Part shown: positions 60,058 to 64,000 of the stretch, one piece after another
Position numbering within the stretch: the first letter of the stretch is position 1
How the letters are laid out: each line of letters opens with the position of its first letter
Source: Halpernia humi
GTDB lineage: Bacteria > Bacteroidota > Bacteroidia > Flavobacteriales > Weeksellaceae
Reading direction: 5' to 3'
NCBI RefSeq assembly: GCF_900108025.1
Contig: NZ_FNUS01000006.1
Location: 124,001 to 188,000 of the forward strand
Length of the DNA stretch: 64,000 nt
The notes under the pieces: generated by a model
Database searches by the model: none
What the model saw: the letters and a program-made list of their open reading frames with translations, nothing else
Told to the model about the DNA's origin: nothing
Made by a program: the position numbers and the translations under genes

Positions 60058-60947
60058 TGATAAAACTAACTATTTTCACGCCCACTTTCAACCGAATACA
60101 TCTTTTGCCGCGGTTGTATGAAAGTTTAAAATCTCAAACCAATAAAGATTTTATTTGGATGTTGATTGACGACGGTTCTACAGATGGCACGGAAGACTTG
60201 GTGAACCAATGGAAACTAGAAAATGAATTTGAAATTCAATATTTTTATAAAAAAAATGAAGGCATGCATTCTGCTCATAATTGGGCTTACGAAAGGATAC
60301 AAACGGAATGGAATACCTGTATAGATTCTGATGATAAAATGCCCAAAAATGCGGTGGAAATTATTGTTCGAGAAATTTTAAAAATTAATAATGAAAACTG
60401 CTACGGAATAGTAGGTTTAGATGCAGATTTTAACGGTAAAATTTTAGGTGAATATTTTCCCCAAAATTTAAAAGAAGTACAAATGATGGATTTGGCTAGA
60501 AAACATAAAGTTACAGGCGATAAAAAATTGGTTTTTAAAACGGAAATTTTAAGAAAATTACCGCCATATCCAATTTTTAGCGGCGAAAAACTAGTGCCAC
60601 TCAGTTACAAATCTTTTGAAGCCGAAGCCCAAGGTTATTATTTAATTCCAAAAAACGAAATTTATTGCCTTGTAGAATACCAGGAAGATGGCTCTACAAA
60701 TAATATGTGGCGACAATATAGATTGAATCCGCAGGGTTTTGCTTTTATGAGACTTAAAAAATTGAATTCTAAAATAGGTGTAAAAGAGCAATTTAGAAAC
60801 GCCATTCATCTTGGATCTTCCGTTCTTTTTACAAAAAATTACCGGCAATTAAGCCAAACAAAATACCCGATAATTGTTTTATTATCGATGCCTTTTTCTA
60901 TTTTACTAAATCTGTATAACCGATACAAAACCAAAAATTTATTTTGA
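60057..60947 (+). CDS. Glycosyltransferase family 2
   Basis: A 296-residue GT-A enzyme. LTIFTPTFNRIHLLPRLYESLKSQTN opens the domain, LIDDGSTDGTEDLVNQW near 37-53 binds the nucleotide and CIDSDDKMPKNAVE near 89-102 is the DxD-type site. The FTPTFNR opening and HSAHNWAYERIQTEWNTCIDSDD block place it in the subfamily commonly found near EpsG genes. The C-terminal helix (IIVLLSMPFSILLNLYNRY) may touch the membrane. Start overlaps the EpsG stop by one base. Confidence 0.91.
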   Translation: MIKLTIFTPTFNRIHLLPRLYESLKSQTNKDFIWMLIDDGSTDGTEDLVNQWKLENEFEIQYFYKKNEGMHSAHNWAYERIQTEWNTCIDSDDKMPKNAVEIIVREILKINNENCYGIVGLDADFNGKILGEYFPQNLKEVQMMDLARKHKVTGDKKLVFKTEILRKLPPYPIFSGEKLVPLSYKSFEAEAQGYYLIPKNEIYCLVEYQEDGSTNNMWRQYRLNPQGFAFMRLKKLNSKIGVKEQFRNAIHLGSSVLFTKNYRQLSQTKYPIIVLLSMPFSILLNLYNRYKTKNLF

Positions 60948-62056
60948 AAGTCCTTCACATCATCAATTCTCTCGCAACAGGCGGCGCAGAAAAACTGATT
61001 TTGGAAACACTTCCAAGATACAATGCGTTGGGAATAAAAGCAGATGTTTTATTATTGAACGGCACTTCACATCCATTTTTAGAGGCATTAAAAAAACAAA
61101 ACTGCTGTGAGATTTTTATTTTGGGAAAGTCTTCGCCTTATCAATTAAAATTTATTTTAAAAATTATTCCTTATTTAAAAAAATACGATTTAATTCACGC
61201 ACATCTTTTCCCAGCAACTTATTTCTCAATAATTGCGAAAAAACTTTCATTGTCGAAAACACCCGTAATTTTCACTGAGCATAATACATCCAATAAAAGA
61301 TTTCGAAGCAAAAAACTTAAAAAAATCAACCGCTGGGTTTATTCCTTTTTTGATTGTATTGTTTGCATTACTGACGAAGTAAAACAAGAAGTAATCGCGC
61401 AAACTTCTTTGCCAGAAGAGAAATTAGTGGTAATAAACAATGGGGTAGATGTGTCTAAATTTTCGCAAGCGGAAGCACAGGATCGGACTTTAATAGACCA
61501 TTCTTTGCAAAAAAATGATTTTTTGCTTTGCCAAGTTTCCTCTTTTCGAGCGCAGAAAGATCAAAAAACTGTTATAAAAGCATTACAATATTTGCCTGAA
61601 AATGTCAAATTAATTTTAGTGGGCGAGGGAAGTTTAAGAGAAAGTGCTGAAAATTTAGTGAAGGAATTAAATTTGGAAAACCGCGTTTGTTTTGTTGGGA
61701 ATAGAACAGATATTCCGCAAATTTTAAAAACTGCAAATGTTAATATTTTATCTTCTAATTATGAAGGTTTGTCGCTTTCAAGTATTGAAGGAATGTCTGC
61801 TGGCAGACCTTTTATAGCAAGTGATGTGCCCGGTCTTTCTGATGTTGTGCGCCATGCAGGCATTCTTTTCCCAAAAGGCGATGAAAAAAAATTAGCAGAA
61901 GAAATTCATCATTTAATGGAAGACGAAAATTATTATCAATCTATTGTAGAAAAATGTTTGAAAAGAGCTGCGCAATTTGATATTAATATAATGGTTGAAA
62001 AGCACGTTTTATTCTATCAAAAAATGCTTGCTTCCAAAGAAAGTATAAAAACTTGA
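60944..62056 (+). CDS. Glycosyltransferase family 4
   Basis: A 370-residue GT-B enzyme with a TTG start (TTGA overlap with the previous stop). KVLHIINSLATGGAEKLILETL has the GGAE-x-x acceptor loop. YDLIHAHLFPATYFSII, FTEHNTSNKR, the donor block LLCQVSSFRAQKDQKTVIKALQYL near 187 and SNYEGLSLSSIEGMSAGRPFIASDVPGLSDVV near 270-300 follow. It is the last gene of the continuous run before the palindrome-rich gap, so probably the end of the long transcript. Confidence 0.91.
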   Translation: MKVLHIINSLATGGAEKLILETLPRYNALGIKADVLLLNGTSHPFLEALKKQNCCEIFILGKSSPYQLKFILKIIPYLKKYDLIHAHLFPATYFSIIAKKLSLSKTPVIFTEHNTSNKRFRSKKLKKINRWVYSFFDCIVCITDEVKQEVIAQTSLPEEKLVVINNGVDVSKFSQAEAQDRTLIDHSLQKNDFLLCQVSSFRAQKDQKTVIKALQYLPENVKLILVGEGSLRESAENLVKELNLENRVCFVGNRTDIPQILKTANVNILSSNYEGLSLSSIEGMSAGRPFIASDVPGLSDVVRHAGILFPKGDEKKLAEEIHHLMEDENYYQSIVEKCLKRAAQFDINIMVEKHVLFYQKMLASKESIKT

Positions 62057-62090
62057 GTTCGATTATTAAACAATTTTAAAATATCAATAG

Positions 62091-62206
62091 GAATGGGCTT
62101 TAGCCCATTTTTTAAAATTATAGTAAAATTGGCTTTAGCCAAATCATATTTTAAGTTTCGGCTAAAGCCTTTTATTTCGCTAATTTTCACATCGGGCTAA
62201 AGCCCG
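62091..62206. repeat. Cluster of GGCTTTAGCC palindromes
   Basis: Four related elements stand within 116 bp: AATGGGCTTTAGCCCATT (62091-62108), TTGGCTTTAGCCAA (62128-62141), CGGCTAAAGCC (62158-62168) and TCGGGCTAAAGCCCGA (62191-62206). Three are near-perfect palindromes around GGCTTTAGCC or its complement. I recall the same core as a dispersed intergenic repeat in flavobacteria. They could fold as hairpins and end the upstream transcript, although no long T-run follows. Confidence 0.85.
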
Positions 62207-62403
62207 ACACAATTGATAAACATATAATGAATTGAATGTTAGTAAATTATATTTTAAATAACAATCGCACTCAGGTTAAAAATATCTAATCAATCTTTTT
62301 CAGCGCTTTTTCTCGTAGATGTTTAAAAGTTATTCTGATTAAATTTCATTAATGATTTGTAAAAGTATTTTTGTATAAAACTCTTATATTAAGCGTTTTA
62401 ATA
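62207..62403. other. Intergenic region, no gene recognised
   Basis: Together with the palindrome cluster this makes 400 bp without a gene between two GT4 genes. It is AT-rich. A TATTTTTG at 62366-62373 resembles a -7 box but has no -33 partner. No RNA gene or further repeat is visible. Confidence 0.55.
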
Positions 62404-62432
62404 TTGGTTTTATAAGAAAAGTTTTAACTTTG
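62404..62432 (+). promoter_or_regulatory. Promoter of the final GT4 gene
   Basis: TTG at 62404-62406, an 18-nt spacer, then TAACTTTG at 62425-62432: a full consensus match with the same spacing as the tRNA-Lys promoter. Transcription should begin near 62439, 18 nt before the ATG at 62457. Confidence 0.78.
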
Positions 62433-62456
62433 CAAAACAATTAATCATAAATGTGA

Positions 62457-63599
62457 ATGAAAAAACTCATCAGGGTAACTTCTGTGCCACTTTCTATAGA
62501 AAAACTTTTAGGAAACCAGCTGAGTTATATGAATGAATTTTATGAAGTAATCGCTGTTTCTTCCGACGAAAAAAATTTGAAAAGAATAGCGCAAAATTTA
62601 GGTGTGAAATATCACGCAGTTGAGATGACGCGAAAAATTACGCCCATTAAAGATCTGCTTGCCATTATAAAAATGTACCAATTTTTTCGAAAAGAAAAGC
62701 CCGAAATTGTTCATTCTCATACACCAAAAGCAGGATTAGTTGCAATGATTGCGGCGTATTTTTCAAAAGTACCAGTAAGAATGCACACCGTTGCAGGTTT
62801 ACCTCTTTTAGAAGCCACAGGTTTTAAAAGATTAATTTTAAATCTCGTAGAAAAAATAACTTATTCTTTCGCAACTAAAGTTTATCCCAATTCTTTTAAG
62901 ATGAAAGATATAATGATAGAAGAAAAATTTTGTAAACCTCAAAAGTTGAAAGTTTTAGGTAACGGAAGTTCTAACGGAATAGATTTGCAGCATTTTGATC
63001 CAGAAATTTTTTCTGAGAAGACTAAGCAAAATTTAAAAAATGAATTAAATATTTTGCAAGATGATTTCGTTTTTATTTTTATCGGAAGATTGGTGAAAGA
63101 TAAAGGGATTAATGAACTTGTTTCTGCGTTCTCTTCTATGAATGCGTTTAAAAATATTAAACTTCTCTTAGTTGGACCTTTGGAGCAAAGCCTAGATCCT
63201 ATTTTAGAAAAAACTTTATATGAAATTGAAAATAACCCGCAAATTATAACTACAGATTTTGTTGCGGATGTACGACCTTATTTAGCAATTAGCAATTGTT
63301 TGGTTTTGCCAAGTTATAGAGAGGGATTTCCCAATGCAGTTTTGCAAGCGGGCGCGATGGAACTTCCGTGTATAGTTACGGATATTAATGGATGTAACGA
63401 AATTATTACTGATGGTATAAATGGATTAATTATTGCTGCGAAATCTGAAAGTGATTTGAAAAACGCTATGTTGAAATTGCTTAATGATTTAGATTTAGTG
63501 CAGAAATTAAAATTAACTTCTAGGAAAACTATTGAAAAAAAATATTCTCAGCACAAACTTTGGCATGAATTGCGCTTCGAATATGAAAGTTTTTTTTAA
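62457..63599 (+). CDS. Glycosyltransferase family 4 (PglA/capsular GT4 type)
   Basis: A 380-residue GT-B enzyme. Unlike the other GT4 proteins here it has the PglA-like N-terminus: TSVPLSIEKLLGNQLSYMNEFYEVIAVSS, IVHSHTPKAGLVAMIAAYFSKVPVRMHTVAGLPLLEATG near 83-121, and GNGSSNGIDLQHFDP near 173. Then come FIFIGRLVKDKGINELVSAF and SYREGFPNAVLQAGAMELPCIVTDINGCNEII near 285-316. Such enzymes often add the second sugar to a lipid-linked starter. It has its own promoter and 400 bp upstream gap, so it is regulated apart from the main run. An ATG-TGA pair at 62451 precedes the real start. Confidence 0.92.
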   Translation: MKKLIRVTSVPLSIEKLLGNQLSYMNEFYEVIAVSSDEKNLKRIAQNLGVKYHAVEMTRKITPIKDLLAIIKMYQFFRKEKPEIVHSHTPKAGLVAMIAAYFSKVPVRMHTVAGLPLLEATGFKRLILNLVEKITYSFATKVYPNSFKMKDIMIEEKFCKPQKLKVLGNGSSNGIDLQHFDPEIFSEKTKQNLKNELNILQDDFVFIFIGRLVKDKGINELVSAFSSMNAFKNIKLLLVGPLEQSLDPILEKTLYEIENNPQIITTDFVADVRPYLAISNCLVLPSYREGFPNAVLQAGAMELPCIVTDINGCNEIITDGINGLIIAAKSESDLKNAMLKLLNDLDLVQKLKLTSRKTIEKKYSQHKLWHELRFEYESFF

Positions 63600-63717
63600 A
63601 AAATACAACATGAAAAATAGACTTAATAATAAAATATCTCTTTATAAAATATGATATAAATAATATAATTAACAGTAATCCTAACTCACAATTTTGGGAA
63701 AACTAACATAATTGACA

Positions 63718-64000
63718 ATGAAAAAAAATAACTTCTATTTAGAGGCAAATTACGTATTTGTCCAACAACGCTCACGTCCTAGAATTTTTTGGTTGAGTGG
63801 TTTAATATCTAAAAATAATATTAAACTAAAAACTCTATTGACTTTTGTATTTCTAATGCTGTTGCAAACTTTTGTTTTTGCGCAAGTTACGAGTTATACA
63901 TTTTCGCAAAGTAGCGGAACTTATGCAGCACTACCAACTTCAACAACTTTATTTACATCAGGATGGGACGATGGTGTAGCAACAGTAACCGTTCCCTTTA
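63718..64000 (+). CDS. Secreted surface protein, partial (3' end outside window)
   Basis: The first 94 codons of an exported protein. The ATG at 63718 gives about 37 polar residues (MKKNNFYLEANYVFVQQRSRPRIFWLSG...) before a hydrophobic core LLTFVFLMLLQTFVFAQ, so the signal peptide is unusually long. The mature part begins VTSYTFSQSSGTYAALP and continues TTLFTSGWDDGVATVTVP, a pattern I know from the N-termini of large flavobacterial cell-surface proteins carrying type IX sorting tails. The C-terminus is not in view, so that role is inferred. It is unrelated to sugar synthesis. Confidence 0.7.
   Translation, partial: MKKNNFYLEANYVFVQQRSRPRIFWLSGLISKNNIKLKTLLTFVFLMLLQTFVFAQVTSYTFSQSSGTYAALPTSTTLFTSGWDDGVATVTVPF

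Noticed and set aside
63610-63654. Fourteen-codon frame (MKNRLNNKISLYKI) after the last GT4 gene
   Set aside because: It is too short, has no homologue known to me and lies in AT-rich DNA where such frames arise by chance.

Overview
This AT-rich window reads as chromosomal DNA of a member of the Bacteroidota, class Flavobacteriia, most likely the Chryseobacterium/Kaistella group (Weeksellaceae). That placement is inferred. It rests on a complete gldKLMN type IX secretion locus, a PorZ homologue with a type A sorting tail, lipoproteins and outer-membrane families typical of the phylum (DUF4270, DUF5916, DUF3108), TTG-N18-TAnnTTTG promoters, and few Shine-Dalgarno sequences.

Region 1 (1-12.9 kb) is mostly housekeeping. 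It holds the 5' part of an ECF sigma factor running off the left edge, a secreted MsrB, a fasciclin-domain protein and a GNAT acetyltransferase. A 79-bp repeat array follows, and it contains a second copy of the end of dapA. Next come dapA, an acyltransferase, a 5'-nucleotidase split into two genes, porZ-recO, an FKBP-like lipoprotein, an Hsp15-like S4 protein, aroK, a tRNA Lys-Leu-Lys cluster and panC.

Region 2 (13.3-25.8 kb) is envelope-centred. A short GT5-only glycogen synthase homologue, a DUF4270 lipoprotein and glmS form one run, followed by gldK-gldL-gldM-gldN, the core of the type IX secretion/gliding apparatus. PorZ, about 8 kb upstream, belongs to the surface attachment complex of the same system. 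A DAO-family oxidoreductase, corA and fabH follow.

Region 3 (25.8-37.2 kb) has two tandem DUF5916 outer-membrane paralogues, a DUF3108 protein, a ferredoxin reductase with its 2Fe-2S ferredoxin, a HipA-like kinase overlapping a DUF3037 gene, glyA, an 11-copy heptamer array and a recX-like gene whose start is uncertain.

Region 4 (37.2-64 kb) is a large, single-stranded surface-polysaccharide locus. An outer-membrane barrel protein is followed by Wza-like, Wzc-like, Wzm and Wzt components, a methyltransferase, and 14 recognisable glycosyltransferases (seven GT4, five GT2, one WbsX-like, one GT-D). It also has a pyruvyl transferase with a companion Fe-S protein, an EpsG-type polymerase-like membrane protein and an unrecognised transferase-like protein. 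No Wzx flippase and no initiating sugar-phosphate transferase are visible. The locus contains a short decayed duplicate of one of its own GT4 genes. A palindrome-rich intergenic region precedes a last GT4 gene with its own strong promoter, and the window ends in the start of a secreted surface protein.

No CRISPR array, prophage, insertion sequence or defence island is apparent. The most unusual items are the dapA-tail duplication, the GT4 relic, the recX start problem beside the heptamer repeat, the terminator abutting a tRNA gene, and the mixed export logic of the polysaccharide locus.
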